Source: Stercorarius parasiticus (lineage: Eukaryota > Chordata > Aves > Charadriiformes > Stercorariidae). Taken from it: DNA of 64,000 bases. Below the pieces are notes generated by a model that was given only the letters and a program-made list of their open reading frames with translations, was not told the DNA's origin and made no database searches. Both the position numbers and the translations under genes were made by a program. The stretch covers positions 1-64,000 of the forward strand of contig VWZL01000592.1 of NCBI GenBank assembly GCA_013396915.1, written 5' to 3'. Positions 10,643 to 23,483 of this stretch are shown here, piece by piece (positions within the stretch are counted from its first letter, which is position 1; the number at the start of each line of letters is the position of its first letter).

Positions 10643-13448
10643 CATTCAACATTAGTTGCCTATTAGCTTAGACACAGAGTGAAATTTTATCTCAGTTTGG
10701 ATCGTCTTACAGTTTAGGCAGCTGTTTGGACTTATTTTTGCTATACTGTTTTATCCATCCTTAATTCAAACTCTGTCAGCAATCAGCATGCATCACTTCT
10801 TTTTTGGAACAGGAATCTATCAACTTACAGCTTGGTCACAAGAATGACCATCTTCATTCAGCCCAGTGTTCATTCCTGTTTGTATTGTACAGAGGCTTCT
10901 GATTATCCTTAATTATTATGTAATAAAATTATAATAATAATACTGTAACTTTATAACAGCAAACATAATATTTACTGCTCTTCTTATATCTTACATAAGC
11001 AAAGAGAAAACCTTTGAATTTGTAATGTGTTCTTTGAATTTATACCTCTTTTTTGTTTCTTTTCATTCTTTAGATTAAGTATTCAGTAACTCTTCACTTT
11101 TAAAATGTTATTTGCTGCATCTAGAAATGAAGACAGACTTTCTGCTGACTTATGTATACCCCTTGTGGTAGGTTTTTCATCATTAATTATTATCCATAAC
11201 ATGGACACAGGTCCCAGTTTCACATTATAGGAAGGAGACAAATGACAAATAGGGGTTTGTTCATAACAGAGTCTTGACAGCAATTAAATTATTTTTTTAT
11301 TGGAACATGGGAAAAAATGAATTAAAAACCTTAGTTCCACTCCACAGAGCACACTTGCATATCAGTTTTGGAAACCAACAAAAATAACTCTGTGTAGATA
11401 GAAAACAAAATCCAAGTTATTTTAATGTATAATACTAGTGTTGGGATCATTTTAAGACTCTGTCAACATTAAAAAATGTACTTTTAATATGTTGTTTATC
11501 AGCTTTATGATAGTACTGGGTCTGTCAAACAAGCAGAAATGTCAAATAGGATTCAAAAATAAGATGCTAGTGCTTTGTATTTTTTTTATATTCATTTATT
11601 CTAGTATTGTTCTTTAATCCTTCTTTTGATGTCATTAAGCTTGTCTTTCTCCTTAAAAAAATGGAAATGCCTTTTGGGAATTAGTCAGTGGTAACTAGGA
11701 AGTGGACTTCAGCCACCCAGCCTGATGGAAGATACAATGGCAACTGGCAGGATTGCCAACAAATCTCTATATATAATGTAATATTAATGTGATTGTGCAG
11801 CGTATAACACCAACTGATGGTTGGAAAGGCCTACAATAAATTTAAAAAAACAATGAGCCATAATAGCAAAGTATTCTTCTGTATAGTGGGACTGACTGAC
11901 AACAGATGAACTATTTTTACATTATTTTGTAAAAGTAGATTAGCTCTACTCTCCTACTGCTTCCTAAATAACTGGGCATTAGTTCTGCGATGTTTTAAAT
12001 AATCTTACATCCTGAAACAGAACTATGTGTTCATATTTCATGAAGTTGAACATGTATGAAATTTTCAGCAACATATCATTATATAGCAATCCTTCTCCAA
12101 TTCATTCATCATAGATTACAAAATAGCAGTATGATCAGATATTACAGCTTAGTTTTACTTGCCACACATGAGCTGAATTACATTAGCAGATGGGTTATCA
12201 GCTGTGTATTAGCAATGGCTAACAGTCCTCTTTAAGCTTGAGCACACAAAACTTGGAATGAGGGTTTCATATGAAATTTTATCATTTTAAGTTTAAATTA
12301 AAACTTAGCAAACCATCCATAAAACATCCTGCCAGGAACAATCACTTAGAGTGAATCTAAAATGAAAAGTAGTCCGTAAGATTCAAAAAGCAGGTAAATA
12401 AAACTGATGTTAGCTTTGTATTTTTGCTGCTTCTCACCTTTGAGTAGAATCCATCTCTGTCTGCTTCTTTTAATACTTAATCACTCTGAATTTAGTTTAA
12501 TTGTCATTCGAGTTTGTCTGACTTTAAATTGCAGTGCAGACACTGTATAATCTATTGGCTACTTAAATGCAGCTTTTTCACTTTTCTTCTTTATAGTTTA
12601 AGAATGAACAAATAGAGATAATGTAAAGCCTAATGATCTCTGCTTTGTATAGGCTATTGATCCCTACTTTAAAACTTGTAATTTGCTTTCCCGTTCCACC
12701 CTTTAGTGGATGGGCTGGATTTTCAAAGGAGCACGTGTGATTGAAAACCTTCAATTCTACTGCATTATATGTGATTGTTTAGTATTCTTCATATTTCTAT
12801 CAAGTCAAGACTAGAATAATAGGAAAAGACATGATGAATTCATGATAGATTATGTATTTTCAAGTCTTTACTGGCACCATAATAAAGTATATCTACATAC
12901 CTCTAAAATAAAATAGCATGCCTTATCATGTGTTTGTGCTAAACTGTTGCATCCATTTGGTATTTCAGGGATCCAAGTACTGTGTTTTCATTGCCTCCAT
13001 AGTCTATTGCTCTGAAAAAATGATGTCCCATTCTTAAAAAAAATAATCAGTGGATTAAATCCATCCTTCTGAATTTATATTTAATGTGTGTTCAGGTTAA
13101 GCTGCTACAACATAATTTTCTTTTCTATTTCATGGAAAAACTACACTTGACCTGGGAAAAAGCCCGAAACATAAAGGTTTCACGAATAAAATAAGTTTAA
13201 TAAAACTCAGAAAAAAATATGGGCTGGTAGAATGCATTTGCAAAAAAAGATTGACAATTCCCAAGTGTCTCTACTTCTAGGAATTTGTTTGAAAACGGAA
13301 AGCAGAAGAATGGCTTTCATTACTAGAAGCCACATTGCAAGAATGATTACAAATAAAAATATCAAATAGGTTTTTAAGTCAGTCCCTACTGTTAGTTCCA
13401 CTAGTGCATTATAGAGTCACAGTTTTAATATGGGAGTCAGTGTAAACA

Positions 13449-13497
13449 GGAGAAAAAAAAAAAAAAAGAAGAAGAAAAAAAATAGCGAAGAAGAAAA
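13449..13497 (+). repeat. Polypurine tract (A/GAA-rich)
   Basis: Poly-A followed by 'gaagaagaaaaaaaatagcg' and 'aagaagaaaa', broken by only a single 'tagc' interruption. It is low-complexity sequence. Confidence 0.88.
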
Positions 13498-15019
13498 CCC
13501 AACACAAACCTAAAAGTACACTGAGAATCAGTCAGAAGCATCACACTGTTTTTTAAAAGTAGTTACTGAGGACATATGCCACTTTCTGCGCTTCCATCCT
13601 TCACAGGCCTTGGATAGAAAAACTCTGAAAAACTAGCTCGGATCAGCAGCACAGTTTTGGTGCAGACACCCACGTGATCTTCTCTTACCATTTTATGGTT
13701 TATTTTGAAACATAGTTTTAGTGTGTACAAACTAGATTCCTTTCTGAGGAAATTAAAATGGAAGATCTGATTTGGTATGGACAAAGCACACTCCCATTTC
13801 TAATAAAGGCGTAATCATGCAAACCATTACTGATTACTGTTTCAGACAACTTCAGAGTATGCACATAGTGGCGATATCCATCCCAAGAGACCTAAATAAG
13901 TGTAATTCGAAACAGAAAGTAGAGATCACTGCCATAACTGTTGCCATTTGCTTATCTGCTCTTTCTGCAGTTTGCTCCTTTATAGATGCAGCTGTTAACA
14001 CCCACCCTGTATCACGTTCTCCATTCACTCAGAAAACAGTTCAAAAAGTATAAGGAAATAGCTTAAGCATTCAGGCATTCAGACCTAGGGCTGGCTAACT
14101 GTACAGATAGATCTGATTACCTTAATGTCTATTTCTGCCATGTGTCAAAAAGTTAGAAAAGAATACGTCAGCTAAGCAAGACCTGTGATTTTTGGGTCTC
14201 AGGTCTCTCATTTACAAAAAGATCGGGGGATTGTTTGTTGATTTGTTTTCTTACACTGTTCTTAGATATATTCTTGTCAGACATTTGCTTGCTTACTTGC
14301 TTTTCTGTTTTACAGTTACATCTGATATATCAAGAGTTGTGTGGGAGACATGCACTGTACATTTTCATTGTTTGCAACATGTGGCAGACCCTCTCCACAA
14401 CCATGCAGCAGTAACCATTCCTGATGTCTATTCCTCACTGTGCAGCCCAGAAGAGCAACAGTCTTGGATTCATGCTGTGGTCTTTACAAGCCTAGAATAT
14501 GCTGTCTAGCACAGGTATTTGGACAAGTGCTACTAAATTTGTCTTGTTAATGATTTGTATTGAAACGATTCTTGACGAAATAAATTAAATTGAAATGAGG
14601 TTGCAGAAGATGAACATGTACCCAGGCCTGGCAAAAGAAGACTGACCTTGTTTTGAAAGCATCCTCAGTTTTTTTCTTCACTGTTCTGTTCATTTCCTTC
14701 TTATGATACATGTTTTTATCTACAGAAAAGAGAAAGCATCTGACATATGTCTTCCTATAGGTCTCTGCATACTGTACTAGATAAATATAAATACTGCACC
14801 AGCAGAAAATTTCCACTCCACATTTTCTAATTTCATTTTGTAATTATTCTATACATAATGGCTGCCAGGCAATCATAGAGTTTTTTTCTCTATTGTGCTG
14901 TCAATTCTAATGTCTTTTGTTTATTGTACAATTTAAAGACCTTAGGAGAGAAAGGAATATTTCTACAAATAATTTCTTTAATACTTGATGTATATATACT
15001 TTTTTTGAGTACATAGATT

Positions 15020-15990
15020 GAAACTGGCTGAATGACCAGGCCCAGATGGTGGTTCAAGGCAGCAAGAACCCTAGTTGGAGTTCAGCAACCAGTGGTGTAC
15101 CCCAGGGGTCTAAACTGGGTCCAGTCCTGTTTAACAGCTTCATTAATGATTTGTATGATGGAGCAGAGTGCACCCTCAGCAGGTTTGCAGATGACACAAA
15201 ACCAGGAGGAGTGGCTGATAGACCAGAGGGTCATGTTGCCATCCAGAGGGACCTCAACAGGCTGGAGATATGGGATTACGGGAATCTCATGAAGTTCAAC
15301 AATGAGAAGTGAAAAGTTCTGCTCCTGGGGAGGAACAATCCCAGGCACCAATATATGCTGTGGGCCACCCAGTTGGGAAGCAGAAAAGGGCCTGGGGGTC
15401 CTGGTGGCCGGCAAGTTGAACATGAGCCAACAACATGCCCTAGCTGCAAAGAAGGCTAATGGTATCCTGGGCTGCGAAATATTTCAAGCTGTGAGAGGGA
15501 AGTGATCCTTCCCTTCTCCTCAGGCCTGGTAGGCCACACCTGGAATACTGTGTCCATTACTGGGCTCTGTGCCACAAGAGAAGCATGGACATACTAAAGA
15601 GAGTCTAACCAAGGGCCACGAAGATGATGAAGAGATTTTCCTCTTATGAGGAAATGCTAAGAGAGCTGGGACTGTTTAGCCTGGAGAAGAGAAAGCTCAT
15701 GGGGGAATCTTATCAATGTCTACTAATACCCTGCAACAGGGTGGAAAGACAATTGAGCCAGGCTCTTTTCAGTGGTGCCCAGTGACAGGACTAGAGGCAA
15801 TGGGCACAAACTGAAACACAGGAGGTTCCTTCTGAACATAAGTTTACTGTGAGCATGACTGAGAGGTGGTGGAGTCTCCCACCTTGGAGATATTCAAAAG
15901 CCATCTGGACGTGATCCTGGGCTTTATATGGCCCTGCTGGCGGGGTTGGACCAGATGGCCTTCAGAGATCCCTCCTAATCTCAACCACTG
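15020..15990 (+). mobile_element. CR1 LINE, RT C-terminal half to 3' end
   Basis: This is a 5'-truncated CR1. The plus strand first encodes the end of the RT palm ('NWL' followed by a '[20 protein letters not shown]' stretch) and the catalytic 'FADD' box near 15,186-15,197. It then encodes the 'AAKKANGILGC' segment near 15,445-15,475. A stop after codon 'EK' near 15,310 and later frameshifts break the ORF. The 3' UTR decays at 'gagatccctcctaatctcaa' near 15,965-15,984, and the terminal octamers are mutated beyond recognition. It is a dead copy, although the FADD motif itself is intact. Confidence 0.93.
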
Positions 15991-18900
15991 GTTTGGCTAG
16001 CTCAGGAAGACAGTATCTCTACTGATTGACTAAAAGAAGGCTATTTAAACAACCAGTTGATCCGCTTAACTGACATAGCCAGCTGTTCCATTGATACAGC
16101 ATCTGTCTAAAATGAAGGATACTCTCTGGTCCTGTGTATATTCAGATAAATTCAACTTTCTTTGAAAAGATCAAGCGCTCCTGAGACAGGTTCTTCCCTG
16201 AGCTTGCCAGGAGCGTAGTCCTTGCCAATCTCCTCTGAGCTTTCTCCCATTGTGGAGATGCGTTGATTGATCACAATGTTTCCAGTAAACATGACCTGGA
16301 AAAAAGTATTTCGCAACATTTTAGACCATTGAGACCACAAAGGAAAGAGCGATAAGAATGGGCAATAGGACGAATACCTGAAAAGAAAACTCTAATACAT
16401 GTTATAGAAATTTGTTTATTTTAAAGTAGACAAGAGATTTAAACAAACAAATACATAAATAAAACCTGTCATGAGGATTATTATCATGTTCTGTTAACAT
16501 TTTTCCTAAAACCTCAGCTGTAAATATAACGGCCGTAAACAACTAAATTTTTACTCAGACTGGAAAAACTCTCTTTCTCATCTGACAAGGATTTACAGCG
16601 AAACTGAAAGACTTCAGGCCAATTTGCAAATTCTATCATGTCTAAAAATTAGGGCTTAGGACTGAAAGGGGTTCCCCATTTTAAACTGGTATATTGCAAC
16701 TTTATCTGTGGACTCCATTTTTGTAACCTTGTACAGCCCTACTGAAATTTCTATGGCATTTCACAGAATCGTGACATCTAATAAACATAACTTCTTTTTG
16801 CAAGCTTATAAATTTAATTTGCAGGAAATGACTTAATATACCTAAGGGACTATAGCTTTGGAATGTACGTGAATACATAGAGTATTAGATATGACAGTGG
16901 AACACAGGTAAATCATTCCTCTTCTGTTTATGAGATAAATTAGCATGAAAAATTACGCAGAGTTTTACCCCACATTTCTTTTAATCTCTTTTCAGGTTTC
17001 CTAAAATCCGTCTGTTTTCACCGTTTTTCCACCCCCTTCTGCTGGGTAGAAATATTAAAATAGTCGTAAAAATCATCATTTTGAAAGTCAATAGAACACA
17101 CTGAACACAGAAAGTCACTTAGCGCTTTAGAAATTTCCTGGTTTAGTTCATGTATTCTCTATAGATTGAGTCTGTGTTTGAAACAGAATGGGATAGTTGT
17201 CCCTAACAAGTCATACTCCCTTTTTGTTTATTAAACTTTTTGATGCCAAGGACCTTATAAACTACTTTCATTATCCACTATGTGCAGTTGATAAGCATCC
17301 AGTCAGTAGTCTTTGGAGATTTCTAATCATTATTATTCTCCTTTTAGACATGTCATGTTATCCATAATGCCTACGGAACAGAAAAGACTTTGATTTAATG
17401 TTTTATTCAAAGGACAAATCCGTCAGAAGGATAACAGTCCCTAATGCAGGGTAGATATTAGTGGATGTAAAATATCCAGTTTACTGCAGCCTGGGATGTA
17501 GATTTACTTTGACCCTTTCAGCCTGGAGGTGAAAGAGCTTTCTATTAATCGCCAGTTACAAAACTCACAGTACTATTACTGTTTTTGATATCCTTTCTTA
17601 CGCTGATTATTGATTATATATCCATGTAATGGCTTTACCATCTACACTCTGTCAGCATTCTAAAAATATGTAATTCTCTTTTGCTCTCTCACTGAGATAT
17701 GTATTAATCAATACAGTGCATTTACTGTTTTCCTAATATTTTCATAATTGTATCTAATCTACCCTATTTTATTACATTTGTTCTCGAAAGATGTGAAGAG
17801 TACAGGTCACAGAGCCAATGGATATAGAACTCACTAAGGAGAGAAATGAACTGGCCTTAGATGCGACCATGGGATCTCTAAACTCTGAGACATTTGTATT
17901 CTCTTTAATGGGAGCAGAGTAGGCCCTAAGTAGAGGAATTTATGAATGTTCTCCCAAATGCTCTGTTCTTTTTAATGTGATTATTCAGTAAATTCCTGCT
18001 GCTACTAGTGAAGTTGTAGGCGTTTGTATTTGAAAGTCTTACTGCACTCAGATCTGACTGCTAAAGCATATCCTTAACTTTGGGAAGGCAGTTAATGTCT
18101 CTGGCTTTGGTGAAATGACTTACATTCTGAAAAAAAGAGCAAACGATTTCCACATTGGAGTCACAGTTCTTCACAGATTGAAAGGTTCTCATGCAAGAAA
18201 TGTATCAAATGGAGAACTGGAAATTTATTAAATGCCATATTTTGATTTTACTTGCATGAGTGGTGGATGTCCCATTTGCTTGAGTAGCAGAAACACTAGT
18301 GTGATTACCAATTTGGCTATATCTCATGTATAACACAGCAACAACTAAGAATCAGCACTTGGAATTCTAGTTTAAACACAGTGAGACACTCATCCAGTAT
18401 GTTCTTATCTGCAAGAAAGTTTACCTTAAATAAATGACACTTTCACCAGACTGCACAGCTACTGCTGTCAAGATAGTGCACATAAGTAGTTCATAATATG
18501 CCTACAATTCCATAAGCCATTTAAAGGAACTGATTCTAAATAACTATATTTTAGTGTAGCTAACATACTTAGATGACATCTGTAACATCTGTGTTAACCT
18601 TAACTTACTGATTTTTATCACAAATTCCATAGCTACCATCTCTTCATCATCCAGTCCTGACATGCTCCTGCACCAACCTCAGCTGCAGCTTCCTTGCTAT
18701 TAATTCAGACACCGGGGGTAGCATAAGAGATGATAAACTGCAAAATGCTCCTACAAACTGCTCCATATCTCACAGATCAGGAAAGCCAGTAAAAATCTGA
18801 AAAACATCAAAAAGGGTATGATGTACAGCCAGGCCATTAAAGCATTTGCTTGAGATACTCAGCTCATCTGAGTAAAAGAAAACTACACCACTAAGCTATT

Positions 18901-19577
18901 CTCCAGATTGTATCTTTGAATGACCTCCCAAAGAAATACACGGAAACTTAGTACCCTACAAGTAAAATATGCCACTACACCCCTAGTAATCATATACCAC
19001 CATAACCTTAAACAAATGCTGTAAGTTATTAAAGAAATTCTATTCATATCTTGAAATTAATTTTCAGATGTCCCCTACTAAATTTCACATTACACGCCCC
19101 AGAGCAACCTGTGGTGCCTTCAAGAACTCCTACGTAGGTAAAGCTGAGCAACCACAATACATTGAGGTGAGCTCAAACACACAGCTGATAAAGGATAAAC
19201 TAAATAATTAACCCTAAGTGAGAAATTTGTTTTCACAAAAACCAACACTTATCAAGCTCTCGGAAACCTGATTCTTAATTTAGAGTTTCAAAGCTCCTTT
19301 CCAAAAGCCCAGATCTACTGAATACCTTCAGGCACATACTCAGGATACAGGATCTTCTCTATGCTATACTTGTTGCACCCCAGGCCAACCTTGCAGTGTT
19401 GCTAGTGGGGTAGGTTTATGTCTGTTTCTCTCTCTTGTATATAACCTTAACATGTCTTTCTTCTGTATTACTGTCACCCTTCCACTGCATTACAGGTGCC
19501 AATCGTCCCTTCTACTCAACTGGCCTGTAGAGAAACAGTATATTAAACTTAGAGCAAGTGTCCTAAACCTTTATCTT
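15991..19577. other. Unique DNA with one candidate exon
   Basis: Apart from the candidate terminal exon at 16,152-16,377 (minus strand, listed separately), this stretch shows no repeat or gene that I recognise. Composition is AT-rich throughout. If the candidate exon is real, the DNA to its right would be intron and that to its left 3' UTR and flank. Confidence 0.5.
16152..16377 (-). CDS. Candidate terminal coding exon, unknown gene
   Basis: On the minus strand a clean acceptor ('gagttttcttttcag', ending at 16,378) is followed by a 75-codon open frame that ends in TGA at 16,154-16,152. A second acceptor ('atacttttttccag') would begin the exon at 16,295 in the same frame, leaving 47 codons. 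The last 47 residues are hydrophilic and balanced in composition, containing 'ISTMGESSEEIGKDYAPGKL' and ending 'GALDLFKES'. Local GC is about 50% with several CpGs, above the surrounding DNA. In another frame the first acceptor gives an 18-residue hydrophobic tail ending at a TAA (16,321-16,323), so the frame is not certain. I do not recognise the gene, and no partner exon was identified. A chance ORF remains possible. Confidence 0.33.
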
Positions 19578-19905
19578 GCTAAAGGGAGTCTACAGGAAGG
19601 ATGCGGAGGGATTCTTTATCAAGGAGTGTAATGATAGGACAAAGGGTAACACCTTCAAACTGAAAGAGGGTAGATTTAGATTGGATATGAGGAAGAACTT
19701 CTTTACTGTGAGGGTGGTGAGACACTGGAACAGGTTGCCCAAAGAAGTTGTGGATGCCCCATCCCTGGAAAAGTTCAAGGCCAGGCTGGATGGGGCTTTG
19801 AGCAAGCTGGTCTAGTGGGAGGTGTCCCTGCCCATGGCAGGGGGGTTGGAACAAGATGATCTTTAAGGTCCCTTCCAACCCGAACCATTCTATGATTCTA
19901 TGATT
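19578..19905 (+). mobile_element. CR1 LINE 3' end, well preserved
   Basis: A 5'-truncated CR1 of 328 bp covers the last codons of ORF2 and the 3' UTR. One frame stays open from 19,576 to 19,815 and encodes the 'LDMRKNFFTVRVVRHWNRLP' end of the CR1 protein, stopping at the TAG of 'ctggtctagtggg'. The 3' end is intact, with 'ggtcccttccaaccc' followed by 'attctatgattctatgattc'. The open frame and intact tail suggest it is one of the younger copies here. Confidence 0.95.
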
Positions 19906-20499
19906 CAAAAGTTGCTCCTTCTAGTTCAAAACAGATTATAAACATGAACCTAGGAAGTCACATGCTTTTTTTCCCAATTATATAAACTGATCTAATACAG
20001 GATCTGGTTTACCTGTATCCTCATACTGTCATAGATACAAACCACAGTGAACACTGTCTCTGAATGGCATCGTTAATTATAAAGATGAGTATACTTAATA
20101 TTTACTTCAGCAAAGCTGCTTTTGGAATATAGAAAGCTCTACTCTTTTTCTGTATGGATTTTGGCCCATAACTGTCATTCTCTTGTTTTATCTCTGACTG
20201 CATTACTAGTGAAAGTCCAAGTCAGGTTCTTGGGAATTTCTCCTCAAAAATGGCATTAATCTACAAATTTTTCAGAAAAGTGTGACAAAAATAAACTGCA
20301 AAGTTCAAGTGTTTCAATTTAAGGCTTCTCTCCTCTCAGTATACTTCTACTGATGTGCATCTGTCCTCCCTCAAATTTATAAAAGATTTTTTTCCTTAAT
20401 GTAAACACTTTCCTAGTTATTTTGAGGCTGAGGGTTAGATAAAACCATAATAAAATTTCTGAGTAAAACAGCTGGCCTCATTACTGGCAAATGTAATTT

Positions 20500-20519
20500 A
20501 AAAAAAAAAAAAAAAAAAA
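20500..20519 (+). repeat. Poly(A) tract, 20 A
   Basis: An uninterrupted run of 20 A is followed by 'caacaaaaaccc'. No retrocopy was recognised upstream, so there is no support for calling it the tail of a processed pseudogene. Confidence 0.9.
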
Positions 20520-22048
20520 CAACAAAAACCCAACAGCTGATTTCTATGATGGAGAAAATAGTTAGAACAATAGACATTAATGCACAAAATAGAGCCCATA
20601 AACTAGGACATAGTAGTAGATGAGCTTTGCCATCCAAGTAATTTCACAGGGTTACACAGCAATTAAGGTTAGCTTTTGATTGGTTTTGTGGTATCTGTGT
20701 CTGCATTGGTTTTCAGAGAGCAGAAACAAAGAGAAAAGGATCTGGGTTTGTTCCCATGGGGAACTTTAGAGACAGAATTACTCTGGCTAAATTGGTGGTT
20801 GGAAGGAAGCTTGTAGTTTATAACCAAAAACACAGTGCAATGCCCTGATGAAACTAAAAACCTCTGGGAATGTGGAATATCACATTTCAGCCCTGTTCAC
20901 AAACTGATTGTGAGTGAAATATTTCATTTCCTTCTGCTTGGAGTCATATAAGTTATGTTATTTTGGGCCCCATCGAAGTTGGATTTAGGACGAAGAATTG
21001 TCATGAGGGGCTCATTAGGCTGGTAGGTTTAACATCTTCTCTTTTGCAGAAATAATATGAAAACGGCATTGGAGTTCTATATGACTGAATTAGTCAGGAC
21101 AGTAGGAACTTACGTCCCAAAACTCCATTTGTCTTTCTTCCAGTCACAGAATCAAATACCAAAATGAGAGGATGTCACTTTTCCAGAACAAGACTGGCTC
21201 CCCATTAACAGTTTGAAGAAGCACTACAAGTGTTCAAGGCACTTGCATAAAATCTGTCCTTCTAATGTCTCCTCCAATTCTTTTTTTTCCTGTGATTTAT
21301 GGTTTCAGATTTCCATGAACTTTACTATGTGAATCTTGTAAAAGGCTGTGGTGGGAGCTGATTCTTTGGGTATCATACTGACAGAGATATGTGGATGGTT
21401 TGAATTACAACCATCTCGGGAGGCAGGGGCGGTGGAAGAAGAAAGAAAAAAGAGAGAAAACCCAAAAACAAGCAGGGAAAGAATTAGTAGCTTGACTGTG
21501 AAGACTGGGAAAATTTTACTATTACATCAGGAATTCAATCATCACTTTCCCTTCACAGCGGAAATAATTAACAAGGTCCCAATTTTCAGTTAATTGTTTG
21601 GTTGGAACACATTACACTCACACATTTTTACTACAGTGTTTTACCTGCATATCATTTTTTAACATCATATGTCAGGGTAAAGCTTGAAATAAACTACAAT
21701 TTATGCTTAATAACATGGGAGTAATTACCCAAACTGGCATATGATTTACATAGCACATGTTGTGTTACAAGGTATACTCCATGTTTCAAATTATTACTTC
21801 TGTGAAACGTTTATTATTTCAGTAGTTGACAACATTGGAAGAGTTTGCTATAATTAATTTTAGACCAATTTATCTAGTAAGCATAGTTTCTTCTTATGTT
21901 AATCCTTTTGAAGCATTCTTTCCTTTAATTTTCTTTCTACATATTTATGTTTAAAATAATTACAAAATAAACACTCGATTTTCAAAAGTTCTCAGAAGGT
22001 TCTCAAATACTGCAGTGACGAACTGATACACAGTACACATGTAGTGAC

Positions 22049-22108
22049 AAGAGGGAGGAAAAGGCAAGGGAAGGAGAGCAGGAGGGGAAGGGAGGCGAGA
22101 GGAGAGAG
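22049..22108 (+). repeat. G/A polypurine tract
   Basis: About 60 bases with only three pyrimidines, made of 'gggagga', 'aaggga' and 'ggaga' blocks. A mirror-repeat or triplex-forming character is possible, but no clean mirror symmetry is visible. Confidence 0.85.
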
Positions 22109-23458
22109 TCTTTGATCTCATTGAAGATATGGATCATTATAGGGTTTTTTGAATTGTTTTGATTGTTTTGGAAGAGCCCACAATTATTTCATTGTAAGTA
22201 ATTAAGTCTTTTTTTTTTTTTTTGAGTTTGGGTTTTTTTGTTTTGACTTTTATTTCAGTACCCATTTTTCACACTTTGGTCCAGCCAATTATTTTTGAAT
22301 TTTAGTATGAAATTTTTATTTATTTATACTTATTACTGTAATATAAAATGTCTATTATTTATTATTGTTCTGTACTATTTGCGACAATTCAAGGTGTGAT
22401 TTGAATGCGTATGAACAAAGACATATTTTCTCACGAACAGGAGGTTTGTTTGTTGAATGTCATACAATGTCATATAGTATATACTATAAATGTTTAGCAT
22501 GTAGAATCTCTCTATATGTTTAAAAAACACTGGGACATATTTTTTACATATCCACCCCAAGCATGCCCATTGAGAATTGTTATATGATATTAAAAAACGT
22601 TTAAAATAATGTCTCAGAGCACAATGAGAGGTAGAAACATGCACGTATGTGCATGTGAACTGCTTTTGAGACTCACAACTTCTGATAGATGCTAAAACGA
22701 ACCCTGACAGATGAGCCCACTAAAGAAAGAAGATTCTATTTTGTGACAACTTCAGACATTGCAGATCACAAACTAGATTCTTTTTGACAAAATTAAACCA
22801 GAAGGTTCACTCCAGGAGGGTACTTATGCCTTTCAACTGCTAAAGACTGCTCAGTACAACTCAGCAGACTAAAACCACTCCAAGGTAAACTCTTAAGAAA
22901 TGCACATCAAGTCCTTGGTGGGAACTGTTTGGCTTTACAAACCCACCCTTGCTGGGCCACACAGCTTCCTACCATAAACAGAGCTGCAGTCTTCAGACAG
23001 ACAAAGAGAGCTTACTGGTACAACTTGCAAACCAACTTCTCCCATTAAGATTTTTTGGCCCATCAGTTTTAAAATCCATGCTAACGAAAAAGACACCCGA
23101 TCTGACGTTGAATGAAAGATCCAGAACCTATAAAACAAGGATAAAACCACAGGGAACTTCAGCCATTCAGATTATGTGATTCCTATGTTATCAATCAGAC
23201 CAAACCCCTTTGATTGTCCACTTGGTCCCGTCCACTGGTGTGTGTTACAATGCTTTGCTTTTTTAAAGAACACATGATGTTGTCCATAGCTATCTGTATG
23301 CCATTTTAAATGGATTATAAATAAAACTCATACTAGAATGAGATGCTTGATCAAAGTAGAAAACATCGTGACTACTACAATTTGGATGGTTTTGGGTATC
23401 CATTTCCGCTTAAACATCCTATAACCAAATCTGAAAAAGTCGGTGAAAATCATAATCA

Positions 23459-23483
23459 TTTTTGTTTGTTTGTTTGTTTTTTT
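23459..23483 (+). repeat. (TTTG)n microsatellite
   Basis: Four 'tttg' units merge into a T-run just before 'actgtaaaac'. Confidence 0.88.

Larger units (their letters stand above)
5431..15019. other. Long AT-rich stretch, no confirmed gene
   Basis: About 9.6 kb without any recognisable gene or CR1. It holds simple-sequence tracts (6.5, 10.6 and 13.45 kb) and a pyrimidine-rich block (7.8-8.0 kb), listed separately. ORFs of 60-105 codons are scattered on both strands without recognisable domains. One at 9,424-9,636 on the minus strand starts right after an acceptor-like 'ctgcctttcag' and is discussed under findings. Confidence 0.55.

Noticed and set aside
13563..13784. 73-codon minus-strand ORF
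   Set aside because: No recognisable motif, no convincing acceptor in front, and of a length common by chance here.
20500..20519. Poly(A) tail of a processed pseudogene
   Set aside because: No coding remnant or target-site duplication is recognisable upstream.
21841..22000. Homeodomain-type enhancer motifs (TAATTA clusters)
   Set aside because: Such motifs are expected by chance in DNA this AT-rich; no other sign of an enhancer can be judged from one sequence.
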